64,000 bases of DNA from Gp6-AA40 sp036802945 (GTDB lineage Bacteria > Acidobacteriota > Vicinamibacteria > Vicinamibacterales > UBA2999), in assembly GCA_036802945.1 (NCBI GenBank), contig DAIRVG010000005.1, forward strand, positions 1 through 64,000, read 5' to 3'. Position 1 is the first letter of the stretch. Every line of letters begins with the position of its first letter. The notes below the pieces were generated by a model. The model saw nothing but the letters and a program-made list of their open reading frames with translations, did no database searches and had not been told where the DNA came from. The position numbers and the translations under genes are program-made. Positions 14,931-23,739 of the stretch are shown piece after piece.

Positions 14931-15238
14931 TAATCGCCATCGCGCACGGCGACGAGCTCGACCCTCCCGATCAGAATCCGATCGCCTGATGCCAGCCTCG
15001 CGGTCTGCACGCGCTTTCCGTTGACGAATGTCCCGTTGGTGCTTTCGAGGTCGCGGACTTCCAGTTCGCCGCCTGGAAGCGCGACGAGACGGCAGTGGAT
15101 ACGGGATACGAGCGCGCCGTCGAGGCTGAAATCGGCCCCGGTCGCACGCCCGAGCGTCCGGACGCCCCCCGGCATGATGCGGAACGTCTTTTCGGGCTCG
15201 CCGTCGTTCAACGTGCGCAGAATCCACATGTGTGTCAT
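14930..15238 (-). CDS. FHA domain protein
   Basis: A 102-residue protein that is almost entirely one forkhead-associated domain, which binds phosphothreonine peptides. The conserved residues are present: LGRATGADF (Gly-Arg), VSRIHCRL (Ser, Arg, His) and the ESTNGTFVNG loop. The ATG at 15238 was chosen because AAGGG lies 6 bases upstream. There is no other domain. With the pseudokinase and receiver protein 1-2 kb away it suggests a local signalling set, although the visible kinase fold is inactive, so the phosphate donor must be elsewhere. It is divergent from the transporter operon (36 bases between starts). Confidence 0.9.
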   Translation of the reverse strand: MTHMWILRTLNDGEPEKTFRIMPGGVRTLGRATGADFSLDGALVSRIHCRLVALPGGELEVRDLESTNGTFVNGKRVQTARLASGDRILIGRVELVAVRDGD

Positions 15239-15274
15239 TGAAACCCTTTTCCCGTCCGGTCCGTAAAAACCAAC

Positions 15275-16474
15275 GTGCCTACGAAGAAATCCCGCAACCG
15301 CACGTTCCTCGTCGCCCTCGTCCTGATTCTGGCAGGCACCGTCTGGGGCATTTCGGCGCTGACCGGTGCCTCGACCACACTCGATCCGGCACAGATCGCG
15401 GTCGTCGAGCGCGGCACGATGCGGCGGTCGGTCGTCGCAACCGGCCGGGTCGAGCCGATCACCAAGGTCGAAATCAAGTCGAAGGCGAACGGCATCATCG
15501 AAAAGCTGTACGTCGACGTCGACCAGCTCGTACAGCCCGGCCAGGTGCTCGCGGAACTCGATCGCGAAAATCTTACTGCACGCCTCCGTCAGGCCCGCGC
15601 CAATCTGCAGGGGGCCGAAGCGGCGCACGAGGCCGCGGACGCGCAGTTGAAGAAGAACGAGATCGAGGCGCAGTCACCGGACGTCGAGTTTGCAAAGCGG
15701 AATTCGGTGCGCGCGCAGCAGCTCTTCGATCAGAAGCTGGTCTCGCAGTCGAGCCTCGATGAAGCCAGAAACGGGTTCGAGCAGGCGTTGAACCGGCAAG
15801 CGGCCGCCCAGGGTCAGCTGGTGATCAGCCGCGCCAGGGTGACCGAAGCGATCGCGAACGTCGCGCAGTCGCGCGCGGCGCTGGAAAGCGCGGAAGAAGA
15901 GCTCGCGAACGCGACGATCAAGGCCCCGATTCGGGCAACGGTGCTGACGCGTGACGTCGAAATCGGGAGCCCCGTGTCGTCGATCCTCAATCTAGGCGCC
16001 AATGGCACCCTCGTGTTCACCCTCGGGGATATCGAGCGCGTGTTCGTCCGCGGGAGAGTGGACGAGGCAGACATCGGCCGCGTCCGCATCGACCAGCCGG
16101 CAAACATCACGACGGAAACGTTTCGCGACCGCGTGTTCCAGGGGCGCGTCACGCAAATCTCGCCGATCGGCGTCGACAAAGACAACGTGACGACGTTCGA
16201 GGTGAAAGTGTCGATCGACAACCCTGGCAAGGAACTGAAGGCGAACATGACCGCGAACGCGGAGATCATCCTGGAGGAGTTCCCCAACTCGGTACTCATG
16301 CCAGAGGCGGGTGTCTTCTACGACGATCGCCGCAATTCCTTTGTCGATCTCGTCGATGCGTCATCGCGCACGGGACGAAAGCGCGTGCCCGTCCAGGTCG
16401 GCATCGGCAACGGCACGAAGATGCAGGTCGTGCGAGGCGTGAACCCGGGCGACAAAGTCGTTCTTCCCAACTGA
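15275..16474 (+). CDS. HlyD/MacA-type periplasmic adaptor
   Basis: A 399-residue membrane-fusion protein. One N-terminal membrane anchor (residues 10-28, FLVALVLILAGTVWGISAL) is followed by a lipoyl-like half motif (GTMRRSVVATGRVEPITKVEIK), a long alpha-hairpin (about 110-225, rich in Ala/Gln), the second lipoyl half (ATIKAPIRATVLTRDVEIGSPV) and beta-barrel domains. It would link inner-membrane permeases to an outer-membrane channel. The start is the GTG at 15275. The first permease gene begins 1 base after the stop, so this is an operon. The substrate is unknown; MacAB-like export of peptides, lipids or macrolides is typical of the family. Confidence 0.92.
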   Translation: MPTKKSRNRTFLVALVLILAGTVWGISALTGASTTLDPAQIAVVERGTMRRSVVATGRVEPITKVEIKSKANGIIEKLYVDVDQLVQPGQVLAELDRENLTARLRQARANLQGAEAAHEAADAQLKKNEIEAQSPDVEFAKRNSVRAQQLFDQKLVSQSSLDEARNGFEQALNRQAAAQGQLVISRARVTEAIANVAQSRAALESAEEELANATIKAPIRATVLTRDVEIGSPVSSILNLGANGTLVFTLGDIERVFVRGRVDEADIGRVRIDQPANITTETFRDRVFQGRVTQISPIGVDKDNVTTFEVKVSIDNPGKELKANMTANAEIILEEFPNSVLMPEAGVFYDDRRNSFVDLVDASSRTGRKRVPVQVGIGNGTKMQVVRGVNPGDKVVLPN

Positions 16475-16475
16475 G

Positions 16476-17771
16476 ATGCTCGAGGTATTCCGGCAGGTGG
16501 TGCTGAACCTGCGCGCGAACAAGCTGCGCAGCTTCCTCACCATGTTCGGCATTCTCTGGGGCGTCATCTCCGTCGTCATTCTCTCCGCTACGGGCGAGGG
16601 CTTTCGCCGCGGCAACGAGAAGGTGTTGATGGAGCTTGGCAGGAACATCGCGATCGTGTGGGGCGTGCGGACCGGAATGCAGGCTGGCGGCGCGCGAGCG
16701 GGCCGACAGATTCTTCTCACGGTTGACGATGTCCGGGCGCTGCAGACCCAGTCAACGATGATCGCAGTCGTCAGCGCCGAGATTCAACGCGGCGCGATCA
16801 ACGTCAAGAGCTCCTACAACGCGGGGGCAATCACAGTTGACGGCATCGAGCCGCAATACCAGGAGATCCGCACGATCGACGTCGACCGCGGACGACCGTT
16901 CAGCGACGCCGACCAATCCGAGGCGCGGCGCGTCGCGATACTGGGGTCGGATTCGACAAAGCAGCTGTTCGGCACGCGCAACAGCATCGGCGAGACCGTG
17001 CAGTTGAATGGGATTCCGTACTCCGTCATCGGCCGCATCCGCAAGAAGGATCAGGACAGCGCCTACAACGGGCGGGACAATGACAAGGTGTTCGTTCCCT
17101 TTTCGGCGATGGCGCGTGACTTCCCGCGACCCGGCATGCCCGACGGCGTCCTCTCGGAAATCATCGTGGCGCCAAAGGACCACGTCGTCGCGCAGCTCCC
17201 GACCATCCTGAACAATCGGACAGGGCGCATCGAGGACATCGACTGGCCGCTCGAACGCGAGATCCGCCGCATCATCGCTCAGGAACACGGGTTCAATCCG
17301 GCGGATCGCGACGCGGTCCGAGTGTGGGACACGTCGCTCGAGTCGATCATGTTCGGCCGGATGGTTCAGACGATGAAGGACTTCTTCACCATCGTGGGGC
17401 TCGTGACCCTGAGCCTCGGCGGACTTGGCGTGATGAACATCATGCTCGTCGCCGTCCGCGAGCGCACGCGCGAGATCGGCATCCGGAAGGCGCTCGGCGC
17501 GACGACCGCCCAGATTCAGCGCCAGTTCTTTCTGGAGGGATTTATCCTCACGCTGCTGAGCGGAACAGCCGGTTTCCTCGTCGCGTTTGGCCTTTGTGCG
17601 TTGATCAACCTCGCGCCGATGCCCACGCGTTTCGAGGGAATGATCCTCACCTGGCAGGCGGGCGTGGGTGCAGTCGCCGCCCTCGTCTTCGTCGGCGTGG
17701 TCACGTCGACGTATCCCGCCCGCCGCGCCGCGCACCTTCCGCCTGTGGAAGCCCTCCGATTCGAGTCATGA
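16476..17771 (+). CDS. MacB/FtsX-type ABC permease
   Basis: A 431-residue permease. Transmembrane helix 1 lies at about residues 18-40 (LTMFGILWGVISVVILSATG), followed by a large MacB-type periplasmic core domain (about 45-280), then three helices of the FtsX domain (about 305-425) with the hallmark RERTREIGIRKALGAT just inside the membrane. It has no nucleotide-binding domain, unlike MacB itself. It is co-translated with the next permease (ATGA overlap). Confidence 0.93.
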   Translation: MLEVFRQVVLNLRANKLRSFLTMFGILWGVISVVILSATGEGFRRGNEKVLMELGRNIAIVWGVRTGMQAGGARAGRQILLTVDDVRALQTQSTMIAVVSAEIQRGAINVKSSYNAGAITVDGIEPQYQEIRTIDVDRGRPFSDADQSEARRVAILGSDSTKQLFGTRNSIGETVQLNGIPYSVIGRIRKKDQDSAYNGRDNDKVFVPFSAMARDFPRPGMPDGVLSEIIVAPKDHVVAQLPTILNNRTGRIEDIDWPLEREIRRIIAQEHGFNPADRDAVRVWDTSLESIMFGRMVQTMKDFFTIVGLVTLSLGGLGVMNIMLVAVRERTREIGIRKALGATTAQIQRQFFLEGFILTLLSGTAGFLVAFGLCALINLAPMPTRFEGMILTWQAGVGAVAALVFVGVVTSTYPARRAAHLPPVEALRFES

Positions 17772-19033
17772 CGAAGCGGGTCCTTCGAGAGATCGCACGC
17801 GACGCCTTCACCGGTCTGTTCCGGAACCGGGTTCGGGTCGGGCTGTCAACACTGGGTATCTCGTGGGGCATCGTGTCCGTGGTGATGCTGCTGGCCTACG
17901 GCAACGGGTTTGACGAGGCGCTGGTCCGCGGATTCCATGGTGCGTTCGGCGATGGTGTCTCGGTGCTGTTCGGCGGCCAGACGAGCATGCAGGCGGGCGG
18001 GGAACGCGCCGGCCGGCGCATCCGGTTCAGGTTTGCCGACGCGGAAGCCGTGGGTCAGATCCCGTTCGTCAAGCAGTGGAGTCCCGAGTATGCCCAGCAG
18101 GCGCCCCTTGCATGGGAAGACAAGCAGTCCACGTATTTGACTCGTGGGGTCGCGCCATCCTACGCATCGATGCGAAGCCAGCGCGCCGCCGCGGGCCGCT
18201 TCATCGACGCGGAGGATGTCCGGTTACAGCGGCGCGTCGTGTTTCTCGGCAGCGAGGTCGCGCGGAAGATGTTCGGCAACGTGCCGCCCGTCGGTCACAC
18301 GATGCGGATCAAGGGGATGCGGTTCGAGGTCATCGGCGTGCAGCACGAGAAGGTGCAGCTGTCGTCCTATAACAGTCCGGACAAGGAGTCGGTCTTTATT
18401 CCCTACACGACCGCCGGTCATTTGTGGAACACCGAGTATCTCGACATCATCGTGTATCAGGCAGTGAGCCCGACCCTCGACGCGCGGGCGACCGCGGACG
18501 TGAAGAACCTCCTGGCGAGCCGGTTCCGATTCAATCCGGCCGACGACAGGGCGGTCCGCACGTTCGGGTCGGCCGATACTCAAAAAATCGTCGGACCGAT
18601 CGTGCTTGGCTTGAAGCTCGTGCTCACCTTCATCGGCGTGCTGACGCTCGCGATCGGCGGCGTCGGCGTGATGAACATCATGTTCGTGTCGGTGACCGAG
18701 CGCACGCGCGAGATCGGACTGCGTAAGGCACTGGGGGCCCGCCGCGGCGCGATCCTGCTTCAGTTTCTGCTCGAAGGGCTTGTGACGACGTTCGCGGGAG
18801 GTGCCGCGGGCGTGGTGATCTCGTACGTCCTTGTCTGGATGTTCAGCCCCCGCCCGTTTCTGTCGGAACTCCTCGACGACACGAGCCGTTCAGCCGACAT
18901 CCATATGATCTTGTCGCTGGAGCTGCTGGGGATTTGTACCGCGATTCTGGTGGTGGTCGGACTCGTCAGCTCGCTGGTTCCCGCGATTCGTGCGGCGAGA
19001 ATGGACCCGATAGAAGCGCTGAGGTATGAGTAA
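17768..19033 (+). CDS. MacB/FtsX-type ABC permease, second subunit
   Basis: A 421-residue paralogue of the preceding permease. Helix 1 is at LSTLGISWGIVSVVMLLAYG, a periplasmic core domain follows, then the FtsX domain with TERTREIGLRKALGARRG and two further helices. It starts at the ATG overlapping the previous stop. The two permeases probably form a heterodimer with the upstream adaptor. No ATPase gene follows before the sequence gap 8 bases after the stop, and none precedes the adaptor. Confidence 0.93.
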   Translation: MTKRVLREIARDAFTGLFRNRVRVGLSTLGISWGIVSVVMLLAYGNGFDEALVRGFHGAFGDGVSVLFGGQTSMQAGGERAGRRIRFRFADAEAVGQIPFVKQWSPEYAQQAPLAWEDKQSTYLTRGVAPSYASMRSQRAAAGRFIDAEDVRLQRRVVFLGSEVARKMFGNVPPVGHTMRIKGMRFEVIGVQHEKVQLSSYNSPDKESVFIPYTTAGHLWNTEYLDIIVYQAVSPTLDARATADVKNLLASRFRFNPADDRAVRTFGSADTQKIVGPIVLGLKLVLTFIGVLTLAIGGVGVMNIMFVSVTERTREIGLRKALGARRGAILLQFLLEGLVTTFAGGAAGVVISYVLVWMFSPRPFLSELLDDTSRSADIHMILSLELLGICTAILVVVGLVSSLVPAIRAARMDPIEALRYE

Positions 19034-19041
19034 CTCTGTAA

Positions 19042-19141
19042 NNNNNNNNNNNNNNNNNNNNNNNNNNNNNNNNNNNNNNNNNNNNNNNNNNNNNNNNNNN
19101 NNNNNNNNNNNNNNNNNNNNNNNNNNNNNNNNNNNNNNNNN
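19042..19141. other. Assembly gap (100 N)
   Basis: One hundred N between the second permease and the end of the E1 gene. The flanks share no visible overlap, so unlike the other two gaps this is a real gap of unknown length. It could hide genes, for example the missing ABC ATPase. Confidence 0.95.
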
Positions 19142-21648
19142 TAGGCCACTAGCAATCTTGCAGCCCGTTCCACCTGCTCCTCGGACGGCAGGAAGAATTC
19201 CTCCAACGGAGGCGAATACGGAACCGGCGTGTCGAGCGCGCCGACGATCCGGACGGGCGCGTCGAGCGACTCGAACGCCTCCTCCTGGATGATCGCGGCC
19301 AAGCTCTCGCCAATGCCGCCCGTGCGCGTGTCCTCGTGGATGATCAGCACCTTGCTACAATGACGCGCAACGGCAAGGAGCGCGTCCTTGTCGAGCGGCG
19401 CGAGCGACCGTAAGTCGAGCACGCTTGCCTCGATACCGTTCTTCGCAAGCCTCTCTGCCACGCGCATCCCGACGTGCACGTATGCGCCGTATGAAATGAT
19501 CGCGAGGTTGTCGCCCGCCCGCCGCAGCGCCGCCTTGCCGAGTGGAAGCGGATCCGGAGCTTCCGATGGCAGCGCCTGCTTGATGCGCGGATCGCGGTAC
19601 AGAGCGATGTGCTCGTAATACAGAACCGGATCGGGATCGGCGATTGCGGACGCCATCAAGGCGCGCGCGTCCTGCGGCGTCGAGGGCACGACGATCTTCA
19701 GGCCTGGGGTGCGGTAGAACCACGCCTCGGTGTTCTGGCTGTGATACGGGCCCGCATGGCGCAATCCTCCCCATGGCATACGCACGACCATCGGGATCGA
19801 TGCGCCCCAGCGGTAGCGCTGCTTCGCGGCGTTGTTCACCAGTTGATTGAACCCGGTCGCGACGAAGTCGTTGAACTGGACCTCCGCGATGGGGCGCTGG
19901 CCCGCGATGGCCGCGCCGACGGCTATGCCGAAGATCGCATTTTCCGCAATGGGTGAGTTGATGATGCGGTCGCCGAATTCCTTCAGCAGCGGCCGAAGAA
20001 GAAGGAACGCGCCGCCGTACTGTCCACCGATGTCCTCGCCGTAGACGAACACTCGCGGGTCGGCTCGGAGCGCGTCGCCAACGCCGGCCATCACCGCCTC
20101 GAGGAAGGTCGTCCCCTTCTTGCCAAAAGGAAGGCCGGGATCCAGGTCGGGAAGTGCGGGGTTCAGATCGACCTTCAAGCGCTCAGAAGGCTCAAGGGGC
20201 TCAACGCGCACTCGCGGTGGCTCGTTGGCGAAGACACCGACGCCGGCTTGCGAGGCCTCCGGCCACGGCGCCTCGATAACTGCCCGCGCTTCCTTTTCCA
20301 CCATCGCCTCGGCGTCGCGCTTGAACTTCTCGAGGTCACCGGTGCGCATCAACCCCTCGTCGGTCAGCTTCGCGGCGTAGCTGGCGACTGGATCCTTCCT
20401 CGACCAGAACTCGTACCGCTCGCGGTCGACGTACGCGCCTTCGCCGACCGGCGCGCAGTCCCACGAGATCGGCGGCTCCTTGCCGAGATAAAGCATGTCG
20501 TCGTGATGCGCGTGTCCGCACATGCGCATGGCCACGAGCTCAATCAGCGTTGGGCCTTTTCCTGCGCGTGCGCGATCGCCGGCCCATGTGAATGCTGCCG
20601 CAATCGCCTCCGGATCGGTTCCGTCGACCGTGATGCCCGGCACGCCGTAGCCGGCCGCCTTGTCAGCAAACACGCGGACGGCTGACTGGTCGGACACCGG
20701 CGTCGACAGCGCCGTCTGGTTGTTCTGGACGCAGAAGACGGCCGGCAGCTTGCGCACCGCGCAGGCGTTTATGGCTTCGTGCCATTCGCCGAGCGACGCA
20801 CCCCCCTCGCCGATCAGCGAAACCGCAACGCGCTCAGAGCCCTCTCGTGCAAACGCCATCGCGACGCCTGCGATATTGACGGGATTGATTCCGAGCGGTG
20901 CGGTCGGCGGGAAGATCCCCCAGCCGATGTCCGCGACGTGGATGTCCTTGCCGTCCATCGGCGGGCCCGCCTTGCCCATCTGCGCGTTCAGGATCATGCG
21001 GATCGTGCGCGGCTCGAGACGCATCGCGAGGACGAGTGCGTTGTCGCGAATGAGGGGGCAAATCACGTCGCCGTGCCATCCGCCATCGGCGTCTCGATAC
21101 GCGGCTCCGCGGCGCAACCGTATGCCCGCGGCGTAGATCGCTTCCTGGCCGAGCGACCGGAACCCCTTGCCCTGGATGCCGGCGTTGCCGTACTTGACTT
21201 CGCTCTGCAGGTAGAACTGTTTCAGGCGATTGTCGAGTGCGCGCATCAGTACCATGCCGCGCATGATCTCGAGCTTCTCTTCAGCGGTAATTGACGATGC
21301 GATGACTTCGCGCGCGAGAAAGTCGTCACACGCCTCCACCAGCTCTGCGACGGCACTCTCCCATCGCCGTTCAGCGCTGACTCCTGGCGTCGTCTCTGGA
21401 AGGTCCTTTACCTCATCGGTCTCGAACTGACGCCGCAGCTCATGTCCAAAAGCCTTGCGGAACGCCTCGAGTCGTGTCGGCGGGTCCGCAGGGACTCGCC
21501 CTCCAGATTCGCGTTCGCCGGGCTGCGGTTCGCAGCGTTCGAGAGCCCGCTGGACCGCCGCAAGCGCAAAAGGAAATCGCTCGACGACGAATGCAGAGAG
21601 GCGGGCGCTCACGCCGCTCGTCACGTGTGCGGGCACCGATCTCGCCAT
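19142..21648 (-). CDS. 2-oxoacid dehydrogenase E1, fused alpha-beta subunits
   Basis: About 836 residues; thiamine-diphosphate E1 with alpha and beta subunits in one chain. The alpha part (about residues 110-465) has ALDNRLKQFYLQ and the ThDP segment IGEGGASLGEWHEA, with VQNNQTALST. The beta part (about 510-835) has VYGEDIGGQYGG, ENAIFGIAVGAA, the active-site YHSQNTEAWF and LDLRSLAPLD. It decarboxylates a 2-oxo acid and acylates the E2 lipoyl group; the layout matches branched-chain or pyruvate-type E1 of bacteria. The extra N-terminal about 100 residues are of unknown role. The 3' end reaches the gap (final codons LLVA, then TA), so the stop is just missing. It is not linked to the E2/E3 genes at 2-5 kb, but is probably their partner. 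Confidence 0.92.
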
Positions 21649-21671
21649 CACCTCAATGGTACCCTGTTCGT

Positions 21672-21750
21672 AGCAGGCAGCTGGCAGCCTGCAGCTGGCA
21701 GTAAGCGCTCGGGTCTTTCCTGCCTGCTGCCAGCTGCCGGCTGCCTGCTG
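21672..21750. repeat. Heptamer palindrome (AGCTGGC) between divergent genes
   Basis: The left arm is AGCAGGC, AGCTGGC, AGCCTGC, AGCTGGC. The right arm has GCTGCCA, GCTGCCG, GCTGCCT. The outermost ten bases AGCAGGCAGC pair perfectly with GCTGCCTGCT. It occupies the whole space between the starts of the E1 gene (minus) and the methyltransferase gene (plus), where promoters would be expected. Confidence 0.85.
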
Positions 21751-21755
21751 AAAAG

Positions 21756-22586
21756 ATGGAGAGGCATTTCAAAGGATGGGCGATACCCGGGGTTGTTCCG
21801 CCGGGTGCGCACGTGATGCCTGAGGTTGCCGCGGACGAAACCCTCGACGCCATAAGCGGCCATTTCCGGGTATTCCAGCTCCGCGACGGTCACAGGTTTT
21901 CGACAGACGACGTGCTGACCGCCTGGTACGGGACGACCTGGGTGCCCTCGCCTGCGCGTGTGCTCGATCTCGGCTCGGGAATCGGGTCGGTCGGGATGAT
22001 GGCGGCGTGGCGCTTGCGGGGCGCCCGTTTCGTGACGATCGAAGCACAGGAGGAGAGCATTCGCCTCGCAAAGAAGTCAGCGGCGTATAACGGCCTGATC
22101 GATCGATACGAGATTCGCCACGCGGACTTTCGAAGCGAGGACGTGCTTGGGCCGGATGAGCAATTTGATCTGATCCTCGGCAGCCCGCCGTATTTTCCCG
22201 TGGGCGCTGGGCTCGAAGCGGACCATCCGCAGAAGGTGGCGTGCCGCTTTGAGCTTCGAGGGGACATCAATGACTACGCAGGCGTTGCCGCAAGACACCT
22301 CGCGCCCGGAGGAGTGTTTGCCTGTGCCTTTCCAGAAGACCAACTGGGGCGTGTCGAACGGGCCGCCGCGGATGCGAACCTGGCGATTGTCCGCAGGCGG
22401 CCAGTGATCTTCAGGGAAGGGGATCCTCCGTTGATCGACCTGTTTGCGATGATGCGCGCGGCCGATCTTCCGTCTCACATGCGCGATCGGACGTGGACGG
22501 AGCCGGCGCTCGTCGTTCGATGCGCGGACGGGAGCGTCCACCCGGAGTATGCGGCTCTCAAGCTGGCTGTCGGCTTTCCTCCGTGA
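21756..22586 (+). CDS. TrmN6-like SAM-dependent methyltransferase
   Basis: A protein of up to 276 residues; class I methyltransferase. SAM motif I is VLDLGSGIGSVGMMAA (about residues 68-83), the acidic motif II residue is in VTIEAQEES, and the target-amine motif is SPPYFP in place of NPPY. The FSTDDVLTAWY segment before motif I is typical of tRNA1(Val) A37 N6-methyltransferase relatives (YfiC/TrmN6). The start is uncertain: ATG 21756 lies right at the edge of a heptamer palindrome, and an in-frame ATG at 21813 is closer to where the family usually begins. It overlaps the convergent dehydrogenase by 29 bases. Confidence 0.85.
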   Translation: MERHFKGWAIPGVVPPGAHVMPEVAADETLDAISGHFRVFQLRDGHRFSTDDVLTAWYGTTWVPSPARVLDLGSGIGSVGMMAAWRLRGARFVTIEAQEESIRLAKKSAAYNGLIDRYEIRHADFRSEDVLGPDEQFDLILGSPPYFPVGAGLEADHPQKVACRFELRGDINDYAGVAARHLAPGGVFACAFPEDQLGRVERAAADANLAIVRRRPVIFREGDPPLIDLFAMMRAADLPSHMRDRTWTEPALVVRCADGSVHPEYAALKLAVGFPP

Positions 22587-23640
22587 GCGCGTGCGCGATC
22601 GCGGCCCCCATCTGCGTCGTCGTCGCGCGCCCGCCCAGGTCGGCCGTCTTGATCTGGCCGTCGGCAAACACGCGCTCGATCGCGGTGAGCACACGATCGT
22701 GTGCGACGCGCTCGCCCAGATGATCGAGCATCATGGCGCCGGCCCAGATGGCACCAACCGGATTGGCGAGCCCTCTGCCAGCGATGTCTGGCGCTGAGCC
22801 GTGAATCGGCTCGAACATCGACGGCGTGGTTCGCTCGGGGTTGATGTTGCCGCTCGGGGCCACGCCGAGGCTGCCCGAAATGGCGGAGCCGATGTCGCTG
22901 AGGATGTCTCCGAACAGGTTCGAGCAGAGGATCGTGTCGAGCGTCTGCGGATGCGTAATCATCCGTGCCGCCAGGGCATCCACGTGGTATTTGCGATAGG
23001 TCACGTCGGGAAACTCCTTCGAGACCTGCTCGACCACTTCATCCCAGAGCATCATCGAATGCTGGAGCGCATTTGATTTCGTCGCGCTCGCCAGCAGTTT
23101 TCGCGGGCGCGATGCGGCCATCTTGAACCCGTAACGGGCGATCCGTTCGATCCCGCGGCGCGTGAATATGCCGGTCTGTTCAGCGAGCTCGTCTGGCGTG
23201 CCGGTGTGCACGCGCCCGCCCAGGCCGCAGTATTCACCTTCGGAGTTTTCACGGACGCAGACGATGTCGATGTCGGCCGCGCCGCGTCCGGCAAGCGGAG
23301 AAGCGATCCCGGGCAGCAGCCGGACCGGGCGCAGATTCACGTACTGCACCAGCCGACGCCGCAGCGGCAGCAGCAGCTCGCCGGCGGAGATATGGTCGGG
23401 TACCTTCGGGTCGCCGATTGCGCCGAGGTAGATCGCGTCGAACGTCCGGAGCTGGTCGACGGCGTCCGCGTCCATCATGCGGCCGTGCCGCAGATAGAAG
23501 TCGCAGCCCCAGGGAAACTGTGCGAAGTCGAGCTTGAAGCCGCCGTACGTCGCCGCGGCGTTGAGCACCTCGACGCCGGCGGGGATTACTTCCTTGCCAA
23601 TCCCGTCGCCGGCCAGCACTGCAATGCGATGAGTCTTCAT
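22558..23640 (-). CDS. Isocitrate/isopropylmalate/tartrate dehydrogenase family
   Basis: A 360-residue NAD(P)- and metal-dependent beta-decarboxylating dehydrogenase. Visible signatures are GDGIGKEV, the substrate Arg segment YVNLRPVRLLPG, VRENSEGEYCGLGG, the metal-binding NLFGDILSD (two Asp) and EPIHGSAPDIAG. The VRENSEGEY motif and length favour the tartrate/D-malate dehydrogenase group over LeuB, but substrate choice is an inference. It is followed by no gene on its strand; upstream lies the symporter gene, across a REP-like element. The pair could serve uptake and oxidation of a hydroxy acid. Confidence 0.9.
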   Translation of the reverse strand: MKTHRIAVLAGDGIGKEVIPAGVEVLNAAATYGGFKLDFAQFPWGCDFYLRHGRMMDADAVDQLRTFDAIYLGAIGDPKVPDHISAGELLLPLRRRLVQYVNLRPVRLLPGIASPLAGRGAADIDIVCVRENSEGEYCGLGGRVHTGTPDELAEQTGIFTRRGIERIARYGFKMAASRPRKLLASATKSNALQHSMMLWDEVVEQVSKEFPDVTYRKYHVDALAARMITHPQTLDTILCSNLFGDILSDIGSAISGSLGVAPSGNINPERTTPSMFEPIHGSAPDIAGRGLANPVGAIWAGAMMLDHLGERVAHDRVLTAIERVFADGQIKTADLGGRATTTQMGAAIAHALTEESRQPA

Positions 23641-23675
23641 TAGCGAACCAGATCCTATCGTGAATCAAATGCGGG

Positions 23676-23739
23676 GCGAGCCTTTCATCCCTCGACCAAG
23701 CTCGGGATGACCCTGAGCCTGTCGAAGGGTCAGGCTCGC
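23676..23739. repeat. REP-like palindromic element, copy 2
   Basis: The same block order as the element at 5761-5820: GCGAGCCTTTCATCCCTCGA, GCTCGGGATGACCCTGAGC, GTCGAAGGGTCA, then GGCTCGC, which closes a stem with the first GCGAGCC. It contains the stop codon of the symporter gene (23732-23730). Confidence 0.85.
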
